Positions 52,257-60,708 of a DNA stretch of 64,000 nt are shown here, one piece after another. The notes under the pieces were generated by a model, which made no database searches, had not been told where the DNA came from, and saw only the letters and a program-made list of their open reading frames with translations. Source of the stretch: Microbacterium sp. MPKO10 (GTDB taxonomy: Bacteria > Actinomycetota > Actinomycetes > Actinomycetales > Microbacteriaceae). Within the stretch, counting starts at the first letter, position 1. Each line of letters begins with the position of its first letter. The stretch spans positions 434,001 to 498,000 of the forward strand of contig NZ_JAPCHX010000005.1 of the NCBI RefSeq assembly GCF_026107415.2, written 5' to 3'. The position numbers and the translations under genes were made by a program.

Positions 52257-55205
52257 TCACGTTTCTTGGTGAATCTCGCTCCATCCGCCGTCTGCCACGG
52301 TAATGCGCAGCTTGGCCGGAATCTGCTCTTTCATGCCCTCGACGTGGCTGATCAAACCAACAGTGCGGCCACCGGCGCGCAGCGAATCGAGCGTCGACAT
52401 CGCGACCTCAAGGGTGTCGGCGTCGAGCGATCCGAAGCCCTCGTCGATGAACAGCGTGTCGAGAGTGATGCCACCGGAGCGCGCCGTGACCACCTCGGCG
52501 AGACCGAGAGCGAGCGCGAGTGATGCGAGGAAAGTCTCGCCACCCGACAGCGAGTGCGTCGCGCGCGCAACACCCGTGTGCTGGTCGAAGATCGCGAGGC
52601 CAAGACCGGACTTTACGTTGCGGTACTGCACCGAATCGTCGTGCTCGAGAGCGTAGCGACCACCCGTCATCGTCCGCAGCCGAGCGTTGGCCGCCTCGAC
52701 GATGCGTTCAAGTTCGGCGGCAAGCACGAAGCCCTCGAGGCGCATCTTGCGCGTGTTCGGGCCGTCACCGGCGAGCGTCTTCGCGAGGGTGCGCACCCGC
52801 TCGAACTCGGCAGTCGCCGTCGCCGACTCGGCCAGCCGCTCCTTCACCATCTTCACCGTGCGCATGAGAGCCGCCAACCGTTCATTGAGCGCCTCACGAA
52901 TGCGCACCGCCTCATCTCGGGCGGCGCGAGCCTCGGCGACGGTGGCCTGCGTCGCCTCGGTGTCGGGAATCTCAGTCGGCACGTCGGCCAGCTCGGGCTC
53001 GGCCAGGATCGACCGCACACTCGCACGGGCGTCGTCATGAGTGCGAATGCGCTCGCGCAAGCGTTCGAGGTCGGGCCCGGAGCGCCGAGCATTTTCAACG
53101 GCCGCCGCATCAGCAAAATCGCGCTCAGACATGCTTTGCGCGAGCTTCTCACTGGCTTCCGCCGCGTCCGCCTCGCGGTCGTCTCGCGTGCGCAGCGCCG
53201 ATGCGAGCGTCGCAGCGGAGTCACGCAATGCCGTCACGCTCGAGACCACCTCGGCGATCGACGGGGCTTCTCCTCGCTGGGCGTCGACGGAGGCCCTGAT
53301 GCGCGCGATCTCCGTACGCGCTTCACTCTCGGCAGCAGCCTGCGCGTCTCGCTCGGCGCGCAGCTTCTCGCGCTGACCGTCGCCTGCGTCGCGTTCCTCG
53401 ATGAGCGATGTCTGTTTTTTCTCGAGCGCAGTGACAGTCGAGGCAGCGTCAGCTGCCGCCGTGACGCGCTGCCTCGCGGGCTCCAGCTCGGCGTCGATCT
53501 GCTCGAGAGTGCGGTCACCGGCGATGGCCCGCTGCTCGGCAAGCTTCGCATCGAGAGCGGATGCTGCGCGCGCAGCATCCGCTTTGGCCTTCTCTCGTGT
53601 GGCGAGAACCTCCCTGGCCGCGTCGACATCGGCCTCGGTCACAGGCACACCCGAGTGCGTTGCCGGTGACGGATGCTCGGTGGCACCGCACACCGCGCAG
53701 GGCTCCCCCGCGCGCAGCTCCGTCGCGAGTTCCGCTGCGTGACCGGCAAGCCGCGCATCGAGAAGTTGCTGCAGCGCCGCCGATGCCTCGGTGTTCTCGC
53801 GCACACGTTCGGCCTCGACCTGGCGTGCGGCGTCGCGTTGAGTCTCAACCTCGGCAGCGAGCGCCGCGGCAGCACGCGCGGTGGTCAGCCGGTCGACGTC
53901 AGCGTTTGCGGCGTCAGCCCGCGACGCGTCCACGCGGGCGGCCGTGAGTTCGTCGTTCACGGCCGTGAGCGCCTGGGGAAGCTCCGCCAGCCGAGACTCG
54001 AGTTCGGCCAGCGCCGACTCGGCCACGAACTTCCTCTGGGCAGCCTCAGCTTCAGCGGCGTCGAGTGCCTCGAGACGTAATTCTTGAACACGCACCTCGT
54101 CGAGCAGCGCGAGGCGCCCCGAGTGCTTCTCTGCAGCAGCATCCAGCTGATCTGCCGTCAGCGTTGCATCGCCTCCCGCGGCCGTGTGGGCGTCGATCGC
54201 CGTCGCGACGTTCGTGCGGGCGGCTTCCGCAGCGCTCTGCGCCGACCGCTGTGCCGTCACGTACGGCCACACCTGCTCCGCCCGTTCGGCAGCTGCCTGC
54301 TCGGCCCGCATGTGGGCAATCTCGGGCTCCGCCTCATCCAGCTCTGCCGCGCGCGTTCGCGCGTCAAAAAGTCGCTTCTGGCGTCGCTGCTGCTCGGTCG
54401 CCTCCGCGTGCTTCGCTTCGGCGTCATCGCGCACGGTGTCTGCCGCGGCGGCGTCAGACACCGCCGACGCGACGCGTGTTCCGAGCTCGATCACCCGGTG
54501 CTCGAGCCAGTCGACAACGCCTTCCTCGGGCGGCTCTGCTTCGGCGAGGCGCGCGGCTTCGCTGACCAGCTGATCGGTCTGCACTCGCGTCGCCGCCACC
54601 ATTGCCTCGAGTTCGCGACGGCGTTCGTCGACGATTCCCTCGTAGTCGGCGAATCGCTTGGTGCCGAAGAGGCTGCGCAGCACCGCTTCGCGATCGCGGC
54701 TGCCCGCCAGCAGAAACTGTTGGAAACGGTTCTGCGCGAGCAGGATCACCTGCAGAAACTGCTCCTTCTTCATGCCGACGATCTCGGCGAGCTCGTGGCC
54801 GACATCGACGGGGCGCGACGCAATTCCCTGCCACTGGTCACCCGTCAGAACATCCAGCTGCGCCGCCGGCTTCTGCGTCGTTGTTCCGGTTCCGCTTTTC
54901 TTCGGCCTCTCATACTCGGGCGACCGCGTCACGCGATAGCGGGTGTCACCGATCGTGAACTCGAGTTCCACACGCGTCTCATCGCTCGGGGCGCAGTGAT
55001 CGCTGCGCAAACGGGATTTCGTCCCGTCGAACCGAGGGACGCTGTCATACAGCGCAAACGCGATCGCGTCGAGAATGCTCGACTTTCCGGCGCCCGTCTT
55101 GCCCGAAATCAGAAAGAGCCCGTCGTCGGTGTACGCATCGAAGTTCACGGTCTGGGTCGTGCGATATGGACCGAACCCCGTGATGCTCAGCGAGTTGATT
55201 CTCAT
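52257..55205 (-). CDS. sbcC: SbcC nuclease ATPase subunit
   Basis: A 982-residue SMC-like ATPase of the Rad50/SbcC type. The N-terminal Walker A is GKTGAGKSS (about 35-43), then two long coiled coils with the zinc hook CAVCGATEH (Cys pair near residue 500), and the C-terminal Walker B and signature LSGGETFLASLALALGL with DEGFGSLDADTL. With SbcD it forms a nuclease that opens hairpins and cleaves DNA ends during repair. The stop codon region overlaps the SbcD gene by 4 nt in the order sbcD-sbcC. Confidence 0.95.
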   Translation of the reverse strand: MRINSLSITGFGPYRTTQTVNFDAYTDDGLFLISGKTGAGKSSILDAIAFALYDSVPRFDGTKSRLRSDHCAPSDETRVELEFTIGDTRYRVTRSPEYERPKKSGTGTTTQKPAAQLDVLTGDQWQGIASRPVDVGHELAEIVGMKKEQFLQVILLAQNRFQQFLLAGSRDREAVLRSLFGTKRFADYEGIVDERRRELEAMVAATRVQTDQLVSEAARLAEAEPPEEGVVDWLEHRVIELGTRVASAVSDAAAADTVRDDAEAKHAEATEQQRRQKRLFDARTRAAELDEAEPEIAHMRAEQAAAERAEQVWPYVTAQRSAQSAAEAARTNVATAIDAHTAAGGDATLTADQLDAAAEKHSGRLALLDEVRVQELRLEALDAAEAEAAQRKFVAESALAELESRLAELPQALTAVNDELTAARVDASRADAANADVDRLTTARAAAALAAEVETQRDAARQVEAERVRENTEASAALQQLLDARLAGHAAELATELRAGEPCAVCGATEHPSPATHSGVPVTEADVDAAREVLATREKAKADAARAASALDAKLAEQRAIAGDRTLEQIDAELEPARQRVTAAADAASTVTALEKKQTSLIEERDAGDGQREKLRAERDAQAAAESEARTEIARIRASVDAQRGEAPSIAEVVSSVTALRDSAATLASALRTRDDREADAAEASEKLAQSMSERDFADAAAVENARRSGPDLERLRERIRTHDDARASVRSILAEPELADVPTEIPDTEATQATVAEARAARDEAVRIREALNERLAALMRTVKMVKERLAESATATAEFERVRTLAKTLAGDGPNTRKMRLEGFVLAAELERIVEAANARLRTMTGGRYALEHDDSVQYRNVKSGLGLAIFDQHTGVARATHSLSGGETFLASLALALGLAEVVTARSGGITLDTLFIDEGFGSLDADTLEVAMSTLDSLRAGGRTVGLISHVEGMKEQIPAKLRITVADGGWSEIHQET

Positions 55206-56359
55206 GCGCTGGTCTCCGCCGACCGCACCTCAGCGACAGCATCCCGGATGATCTCGCTCTCAGCAGCGCTGGCCCCCTCACCGTTGCGCACGTAGGCGAG
55301 AAACTCGTCGATCACGTCGATATCGCTCTTGCCCTGCACCCGCTGTGCGTACGTGCGCGTGCCGTGGTCGGCCACCACGGAGGGCTCGTGCACCATCGTG
55401 GCGCAGTGCGGAAACCGGCGTTGCAGCTTACGCATCGCGTCGAGTGGTCGCACCGTGTCTGTCAGCACGGCGCTGACCCAATCATCTTCGGCATCGGTGT
55501 AGGCGTCGTCGGTCAGCAGGTCGTCGAGCGTGCCGGTCAGGATGCTGAGTCGCCGCGGAATCGGCAGGTCGACCCAATCGACAGACGCGAGGCCCGTCGC
55601 ATCGAGCTCGACGAGCCAGGCACCGCGCGGCTTTCCGGCTTCACTGAATGAGTAGTGCAGCGGCGCCCCGGAGTACCGGACGCTGTCGCTCAGCCGTGCG
55701 CGCCCGTGAATGTGCCCCAGGGCGGCGTAGTCGACGCCATCGAAGACGCTCATCGGCACGAGGTCAATCCCGCCAGATGTGATGTCGCGCAGATCGTCAG
55801 AGGCCGCATCGGCCACACCCTGCGCGAAGCAGTGCGACACGACGACCGAACGCCCTCCGCGCTCGGCAAGATCTGCGCGAATGCGGCGCATCGCGAACCT
55901 CACGGCATCCGCCTGCGTGCGCAGTATCTCACCCGGGTGCCGGTGCCTGATCAAGGCCGGCTCGAGGTACGGGATGCCGTAGATGTGCACCGGCCCATGA
56001 TCGTCGTCGACAGTGACCGGAACGTCGAGCGTCTCGTCGCGAGTCAATACATGGATGCCGGCGAGACGGGCAAACTCCGATTGAAACCCGAGCCGCGCGG
56101 CGGAGTCGTGGTTGCCGCTCGTCGCCACGATGACGGCGCCCGTGTCGCGCAGTTCAGTGAGCACCCGCGTCAGCACTCCGTATGCATCGGCAGAGGGCGT
56201 CGCCGAGTCGAAGATGTCGCCCGCCACGATCACCACGTCGACGCTCTGTTCGCGAACGATGCGCGTGAGTTCGCCGAGCACTCCTTCGAGCGCGTCGAGC
56301 GTCGGGTGCCCGTGGAATGAACGCCCGATGTGCCAGTCTGAGGTGTGCAGAATCCGCAT
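55202..56359 (-). CDS. sbcD: SbcD exonuclease subunit
   Basis: A 385-residue Mre11-type metallophosphoesterase. Motifs I-V are present: HTSDWHIGR, VAGDIFDS, SGNHDS, VVSHCF and LGHIHG. It cuts DNA in the SbcCD complex and binds two Mn ions. The gene is first in the sbcD-sbcC operon and overlaps sbcC by ATGA. Start ATG 56359 has no strong ribosome site; its 237-bp upstream region holds a large palindrome. Confidence 0.95.
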   Translation of the reverse strand: MRILHTSDWHIGRSFHGHPTLDALEGVLGELTRIVREQSVDVVIVAGDIFDSATPSADAYGVLTRVLTELRDTGAVIVATSGNHDSAARLGFQSEFARLAGIHVLTRDETLDVPVTVDDDHGPVHIYGIPYLEPALIRHRHPGEILRTQADAVRFAMRRIRADLAERGGRSVVVSHCFAQGVADAASDDLRDITSGGIDLVPMSVFDGVDYAALGHIHGRARLSDSVRYSGAPLHYSFSEAGKPRGAWLVELDATGLASVDWVDLPIPRRLSILTGTLDDLLTDDAYTDAEDDWVSAVLTDTVRPLDAMRKLQRRFPHCATMVHEPSVVADHGTRTYAQRVQGKSDIDVIDEFLAYVRNGEGASAAESEIIRDAVAEVRSAETSA

Positions 56360-56414
56360 GCTCCGACGCTACCGGCTGCGGCCGACAACGTGGATTGCCT
56401 GCCTCGACCGCACA

Positions 56415-56475
56415 GTGAGTTGCAGGAAGTGGCGACCTCGCAGCGGGGCGGAGGCCGCCACTTCCCGCCACTCAC
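56415..56475. repeat. Large intergenic palindrome between sbcD and the RHH gene
   Basis: A 25-bp arm (56415-56439) pairs with 56451-56475 with only 3 mismatches and an 11-nt loop; the core is GGAAGTGGCG against CGCCACTTCC. It sits between divergent genes, so a terminator role is unlikely. It may be a mobile palindromic element or protein site. SbcCD itself cleaves such hairpins. Confidence 0.75.
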
Positions 56476-56596
56476 TTCCGCGGCACGCAGATGAGCGCGC
56501 GCATTCAGATGTCAAAGGTTGCAGTAAACGAGGTCCTCAACTGCACATTGCGCCACCTGAGTTGCGATAGCGCACCTCCTGAGCTAGGTTGCTAGC

Positions 56597-56758
56597 ATGG
56601 TAGAAGATGCGAGCACGAAGAAGGTGCAGTTCAATGTGTACCTTCCCGCAGCGCTGGTCACGCAGATCAAGCACCGCGCGATCGACGAGGGCACGTCGCT
56701 GTCTGCCCTGGTGGAGCGCATCATGACGGAGTACGTCTCGAAGGAGGGCACATCATGA
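56597..56758 (+). CDS. Small ribbon-helix-helix protein
   Basis: A 53-residue protein with a ribbon-helix-helix (CopG/Arc-like) fold: KVQFNVYLPAALVTQIKHRAIDEGTSLSALVERIMTEY. Such proteins bind DNA as dimers and often repress their own operon or serve as antitoxins. Start ATG 56597 has TAGGTT exactly 6 nt upstream, so the mRNA is probably leaderless. Its stop overlaps the VOC gene start (ATGA), so the two are one translational unit. Confidence 0.75.
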   Translation: MVEDASTKKVQFNVYLPAALVTQIKHRAIDEGTSLSALVERIMTEYVSKEGTS

Positions 56759-57486
56759 CCGCCATTCAGGTCATTCAGCTCACGGAGCGCCCCCGCCCCT
56801 GGCACGATCTCGCGCAGGGAATCGGCCTCACGGCACCCGCAGAGAGGAACGACGCGTGGACAGAGTTCGACGGCGACGGGATGCTGGCCGTGCACGGCGT
56901 CGAGTCGAGCGACCCGCTGGCGGGCACCGCAGAGATCTGGCTGCTCGTCGATGATTCTGCGGCACTCGATGCTTTGGAGTCGCGACTGCGCTCGGCAGAC
57001 ATCCCTGTCACGCGCGGCGAGATGGCGGACATCGGTGCCACGCTGGAGATCAGCGTCGATGACACCGCACGAGTGCACGCCGTTGTCGGTGCCGCACGTC
57101 CGCCGCACGGCGACGTCTCGCTTCAGCCCCTGATCTTCACGCCCGACGTCGACGGCGCATCGCGAGTTCTCACGACTCTCGGGCTCGCGCTGAAGATTAC
57201 CTCGAACTCGGGCAGCTGGGCCGTGTTCGACGCAGACGGTGGCGGCAGCATCGCACTGCACGACATTGCATCGGCGACGACACCGGTGACGGATCCCGTC
57301 AGCCTGTCGTTCGAGCACCGCGGCGACCTCGACGCCGCGGTCGAGCGCCTGACGGCATCCGGAATCGACGCCTCCGTCGTCGACGAAGCCTACAACCGCA
57401 CACTCCGTGCCCCGACGCCCGAGCACACCGAGCTCTGGGTGAACGGAGCCTCGACCGACCTGTATGGGTACACGGAGCACGGCTGA
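56755..57486 (+). CDS. VOC-fold protein coupled to the RHH gene
   Basis: A 243-residue protein of the vicinal-oxygen-chelate superfamily (glyoxalase/bleomycin-resistance fold), with two repeated half-domains: an N-terminal one (about 1-110) and a C-terminal one from PLIFTPDVDGASRVLTTLGL to ELWVNGASTDLYG. The usual metal ligands (His/Glu at strand starts) are not clearly present in the first half. Role: binding or detoxifying a small molecule; a partner for the RHH regulator is inferred from the 4-nt overlap only. Confidence 0.72.
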   Translation: MTAIQVIQLTERPRPWHDLAQGIGLTAPAERNDAWTEFDGDGMLAVHGVESSDPLAGTAEIWLLVDDSAALDALESRLRSADIPVTRGEMADIGATLEISVDDTARVHAVVGAARPPHGDVSLQPLIFTPDVDGASRVLTTLGLALKITSNSGSWAVFDADGGGSIALHDIASATTPVTDPVSLSFEHRGDLDAAVERLTASGIDASVVDEAYNRTLRAPTPEHTELWVNGASTDLYGYTEHG

Positions 57487-57561
57487 CACGCTCTCGGCTC
57501 TGCCACATCGGCACAGGCCACCGGGCCGATACCGACGGTGCACATCGTTGCCCGCAGCGGT

Positions 57562-57593
57562 GGCCGCGCATGGCAAAGCTGCGCGCCGCGGCC
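57562..57593. terminator. Hairpin after the RHH-VOC unit
   Basis: GGCCGCGCA and TGCGC-GC-CGCGGCC pair around a 9-nt loop, with a 2-nt bulge, 76 nt past the VOC stop. No T-run follows, so the terminator role is tentative. The rest of the 195-bp gap shows no gene. Confidence 0.45.
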
Positions 57594-57681
57594 TGGCTCA
57601 TCGTGACCGCGCTCAGACGCGGCATCCGATCACAGGCTCGTTCATACCGAAGCGACACCCGCCGGTCGTACCCTGGGTGGT

Positions 57682-58917
57682 ATGACCACGCTCGCACGCC
57701 GGCTCGGCCCCGCAGACGCCGTCGTCATCGGGCTCGGCTCGATGGTCGGCGCTGGAGTGTTCGCCGTCTTCGCACCAGCAGCGCGCGCCGCCGGTTCCGG
57801 ACTGCTCATCGGGCTGCTCGTTGCCGCCGTCATCGCCTTCTGCAATGCGACGTCGTCTGCACAGCTTGCCGCCCAGCACCCGGTCTCCGGAGGCACATAC
57901 GCATACGGTCGAGCACAGCTCGGGCCCTGGTGGGGGTTCGCCGCCGGGTGGTGCTTCCTCATCGGCAAGGCGGCGTCGACGGCGGCAATGGCACTCACCT
58001 TCGCGGCGTATGCGGCACCGGTCGGCGGCGAGAAGCCGATCGCCGCTGTCGCCGTCGCTGCCGTCGCGATCGTCAACCTGCTGGGCGTGACGCGCACGGC
58101 GATGGCAACGCGCGTGATCGTCATCATCGTGCTCGCGTGCCTCGGCGTTGCGCTGATTGCCGCGAACTCCGGCGTCGAGCGTGCCCCGTTCGGCGGTATC
58201 TTCGCGTCAGGCCCCTACGGGATGCTGCAGGCGGCCGCACTTATCTTCTTCGCATTCGCCGGGTACGCGCGCATCGCGACGATGGGCGAAGAAGTGCGTG
58301 ACCCGGCGCGCACCATCCCTCGCGCGATCGTGATCGCGCTGGCGGCGGCGACAATCATCTACGCTGCAGTCGCTGTCACGGTGCTCACCACGCTGGGCGC
58401 CGATCAGCTGGCGGCCACGACATCGCCTCTCGCAGACGCTGTGCCGGGGTGGGCACAGCCCGTCGTACGAGTGGGTGCTGCGGCGGCATCCCTTGGCGCC
58501 TTGCTCGCGCTCATGGCGGGAATCGGCCGCACCGGTCTCGCCATGGCGCGCGAGGGGGATCTGCCGCGGTGGCTCGCCGCCGTGCATGAACGTCGTCGTG
58601 TTCCGCACCGCATCGAACTCGTGCTCGCTGTGGTCTCCATCGCGCTTGTGCTCACCTTCGACGTGCGCGGCGCGATCGGCTTCTCGAGCTTCGGCGTGCT
58701 GCTCTACTACTTCATCGCCAATGTCTCGGCCTGGACGCAGACGCGAAGCAACAGGCGCTACCCGAAGTGGCTGCAGGCTCTCGGCATGGTGGGGTGCATC
58801 GCCCTCGCGGCCGCTGTGCCGTGGCAGAGCCTCCTCGGTGGCGTGGCCGTTCTGGCGATCGGCCTGATCGGCAGGATGCTGGTGAGGCGCCGCCCCCGCA
58901 CCGACCCACGGGCATGA
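57682..58917 (+). CDS. APC-family amino acid permease
   Basis: A 411-residue integral membrane protein with about 12 helices of the amino acid-polyamine-organocation family. The N-terminal IGLGSMVGAGVFAV is the unwound helix 1 that binds substrate, and FAFAGYARIATMGEEVRDPARTIPRAI in helix 6-loop 7 is the family signature. Substrate: a cationic or neutral amino acid, unknown. Start ATG 57682 has TACCCT 7 nt upstream. Confidence 0.9.
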   Translation: MTTLARRLGPADAVVIGLGSMVGAGVFAVFAPAARAAGSGLLIGLLVAAVIAFCNATSSAQLAAQHPVSGGTYAYGRAQLGPWWGFAAGWCFLIGKAASTAAMALTFAAYAAPVGGEKPIAAVAVAAVAIVNLLGVTRTAMATRVIVIIVLACLGVALIAANSGVERAPFGGIFASGPYGMLQAAALIFFAFAGYARIATMGEEVRDPARTIPRAIVIALAAATIIYAAVAVTVLTTLGADQLAATTSPLADAVPGWAQPVVRVGAAAASLGALLALMAGIGRTGLAMAREGDLPRWLAAVHERRRVPHRIELVLAVVSIALVLTFDVRGAIGFSSFGVLLYYFIANVSAWTQTRSNRRYPKWLQALGMVGCIALAAAVPWQSLLGGVAVLAIGLIGRMLVRRRPRTDPRA

Positions 58918-59003
58918 GGCACACACCGGTGCTCACTCGCGCGGAGCGTGCGTGAGGCGACCGCGAGGGCAGGCGTGCGCCGCACACCCGCGGGGCGTGG
59001 TGC

Positions 59004-59648
59004 TCAGTGCCCCAGGTTGACGTGGGCTCGGTGGTGCTCGCCGCTCTCGATGAGGTCGACCATGCCGAGCGCGTAGTCTGCCGCCGAGATCGCGCCGCCA
59101 TCCGCAGCCACGGCGACGTCGTCACCGAGCCGGTATCGGCCAAGCTCTTCTGCCGGCATGTGCGCGCCGAACCGCAGTGCAGGGCTCACGAACACCCAGT
59201 CCAGCGAGGGCGACGTGGCCGGGAGATCTTCCATGACGAAGGCCGCGCCCAGTCGAATCTCTTCGTGCAGTTCCTCGGGAATGCCGCTGAGGTCTGAGAC
59301 GAAGCGTTCCACTCCGGGTGCGGGGCGCAGCGACGAGGCTCCCCCGACGATGTACAGCCGCACGCCCGCGGTGTCGGCGCGCTCGGCGAGGGAGCGATAG
59401 AAGTCGCGCCACGCGCTCGCGAGGTCTCCGCGCGGAGCGAGCGCGCCCACCACCACGTCGGATTCTTCGATGGCTGACGCCAGCGTCGCTTCGTCTGTGG
59501 CGTCGCCCTGCACGTATCTCACGTTCGGTGTGGGCTCGGCGGGAAGCGAACGGCTCAGCGCCGTGACTTCGTGGCCACGGGAGACGGCTTCGGCGACGAT
59601 GGCGGATCCGGCGTAGCCGGTGCCGCCGATGACGGTGATGCGAGACAT
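59004..59648 (-). CDS. NAD(P)H-binding epimerase/reductase
   Basis: A 214-residue atypical SDR of the NmrA/YwnB kind with GGTGYAGSAI (about 8-17) and a second conserved stretch VGALAPRGDL. No Tyr-x3-Lys pair is evident, so it may be a redox sensor or an atypical reductase. AAGGG precedes ATG 59648. It is divergent from the HxlR regulator and is its likely target. Confidence 0.85.
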   Translation of the reverse strand: MSRITVIGGTGYAGSAIVAEAVSRGHEVTALSRSLPAEPTPNVRYVQGDATDEATLASAIEESDVVVGALAPRGDLASAWRDFYRSLAERADTAGVRLYIVGGASSLRPAPGVERFVSDLSGIPEELHEEIRLGAAFVMEDLPATSPSLDWVFVSPALRFGAHMPAEELGRYRLGDDVAVAADGGAISAADYALGMVDLIESGEHHRAHVNLGH

Positions 59649-59705
59649 TGAGTGCCCTTCTGTGTTCGAAATGGTGGCGCCAGGTGGCGGCCACTAGTTA
59701 CCATA

Positions 59706-59720
59706 AGAGAGCATCTCTCT
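59706..59720. promoter_or_regulatory. Probable HxlR operator
   Basis: AGAGAG-CAT-CTCTCT is a perfect palindrome in the 91-bp gap between the divergent reductase and HxlR genes. Flanking GTTACCA and TGGTAACCA are a second weaker dyad. Confidence 0.5.
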
Positions 59721-59739
59721 GAACGGAAGAAGGCACTTT

Positions 59740-60126
59740 GTGGTAACCACCTCAGTGACATCGAGTTTCCCCGGCAATCCGTACAACGCCGACTGCCCGA
59801 CGCGTCGTGTGCTCGACCGCATCGGCGACCGCTGGACTGTGCTCATCGTCGGCATCCTGGGGCAAGGCGATGCACGGTTCTCAGAGCTGCGCCGCCAGGT
59901 CGAGGGCGTCTCTCAGAAGATGCTGACGCAGACGCTGCGGGCGCTCGAGCGCGACGGCCTCGTGCGTCGCACCGTCTTTCCCGAAGTTCCCGTTCGCGTC
60001 GAATACGCCCTGACAGAAGCGGGGCGAACCCTCCTCGAGCCGCTCAATGCCCTGCAGGAGTGGTCGATCGCGCACATGGGCGACGTGGCGGAGTCGCAGA
60101 AGCGCTACGACAACGCCCATCAGTAA
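59740..60126 (+). CDS. HxlR-family regulator
   Basis: A 128-residue HxlR winged-helix regulator: DCPTRRVLDRIGDRWTVLIVGIL (about 18-40) with the single Cys that often senses quinone or electrophile stress, FSELRRQVEGVSQKMLTQTLRALERDGLV as the recognition helix and wing, and FPEVPVRVEYALTEAGR after. Start GTG 59740 follows GAAGAAGG. It is divergent from the NAD(P)H-binding protein, a common pairing. Confidence 0.92.
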   Translation: MVTTSVTSSFPGNPYNADCPTRRVLDRIGDRWTVLIVGILGQGDARFSELRRQVEGVSQKMLTQTLRALERDGLVRRTVFPEVPVRVEYALTEAGRTLLEPLNALQEWSIAHMGDVAESQKRYDNAHQ

Positions 60127-60154
60127 CCGTCACACCTGCCGACGCGATCGCAGA

Positions 60155-60316
60155 GTGCGACGGCGTGGGATTGCCCGTGCGCTCATCGACACGGCTTTCC
60201 ACGCGAGTGGCACAGAAAGGCTCGACCTGATCACGGACGAAGCCCAGGAGTTCTACCGCTCGTTTCCCTTTCGCGAGAAATCCGGGTTCCGCATCTATCC
60301 CGATTCCTCTGTGTGA
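60155..60316 (+). pseudogene. C-terminal remnant of a GNAT acetyltransferase
   Basis: An open stretch reads GIARALIDTAFHASG, then LITDEAQEFYRSFP and GFRIYP, matching the last 50 or so residues of GNAT proteins (motif A end, motif B). No N-terminal part or start signal precedes it; the region between is the tail of HxlR. It is a decayed fragment. Confidence 0.75.
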
Positions 60317-60627
60317 TGTCGCGACTGCTCTCCTGCGGCATACAGTCCACGATTAAGAAACCACTCCCACGAACGCCCGCCTCGCCCGATGAAGTCAACA
60401 AGGTCAACGCTCAGATCAGTGTCTGCGGCAACACGATCGACGCCAGAGCCCTCTGCCAGAGCGGTCAACACGGCACTGTCGAGTTCTCTGCTCAACTCCT
60501 CGGCAACAAGGACTCTCCTCTGCAGACCGGCCCCACACTCACGGGCGATCTCGGCAATCTCGGCTCGCACGGGGACCGATGGTCGATCGGTCGAACGGGT
60601 CTCACCGGTGAATGCTTGCTCGCCCAT
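60295..60627 (-). CDS. Hypothetical protein, possibly helical
   Basis: A 110-residue protein of unknown function. The middle (LVAEELSRELDSAVLTALAEGSGVDRVAADTDLSVDLVDFIGR) looks helical and could hold a small helix-turn-helix. Start ATG 60627 has TAAGAT exactly 6 nt upstream, which favours a real leaderless gene. The last residues overlap the GNAT remnant on the other strand by 22 bp. No homology recognised. Confidence 0.55.
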   Translation of the reverse strand: MGEQAFTGETRSTDRPSVPVRAEIAEIARECGAGLQRRVLVAEELSRELDSAVLTALAEGSGVDRVAADTDLSVDLVDFIGRGGRSWEWFLNRGLYAAGEQSRHHTEESG

Positions 60628-60708
60628 TGCTGCATCTTACGCTGCCCGTGGCCCAGCGTTTCTTCGGGTCGAATCGATACGATCGCAGAAGACGAACGGA
60701 GAACCTCT

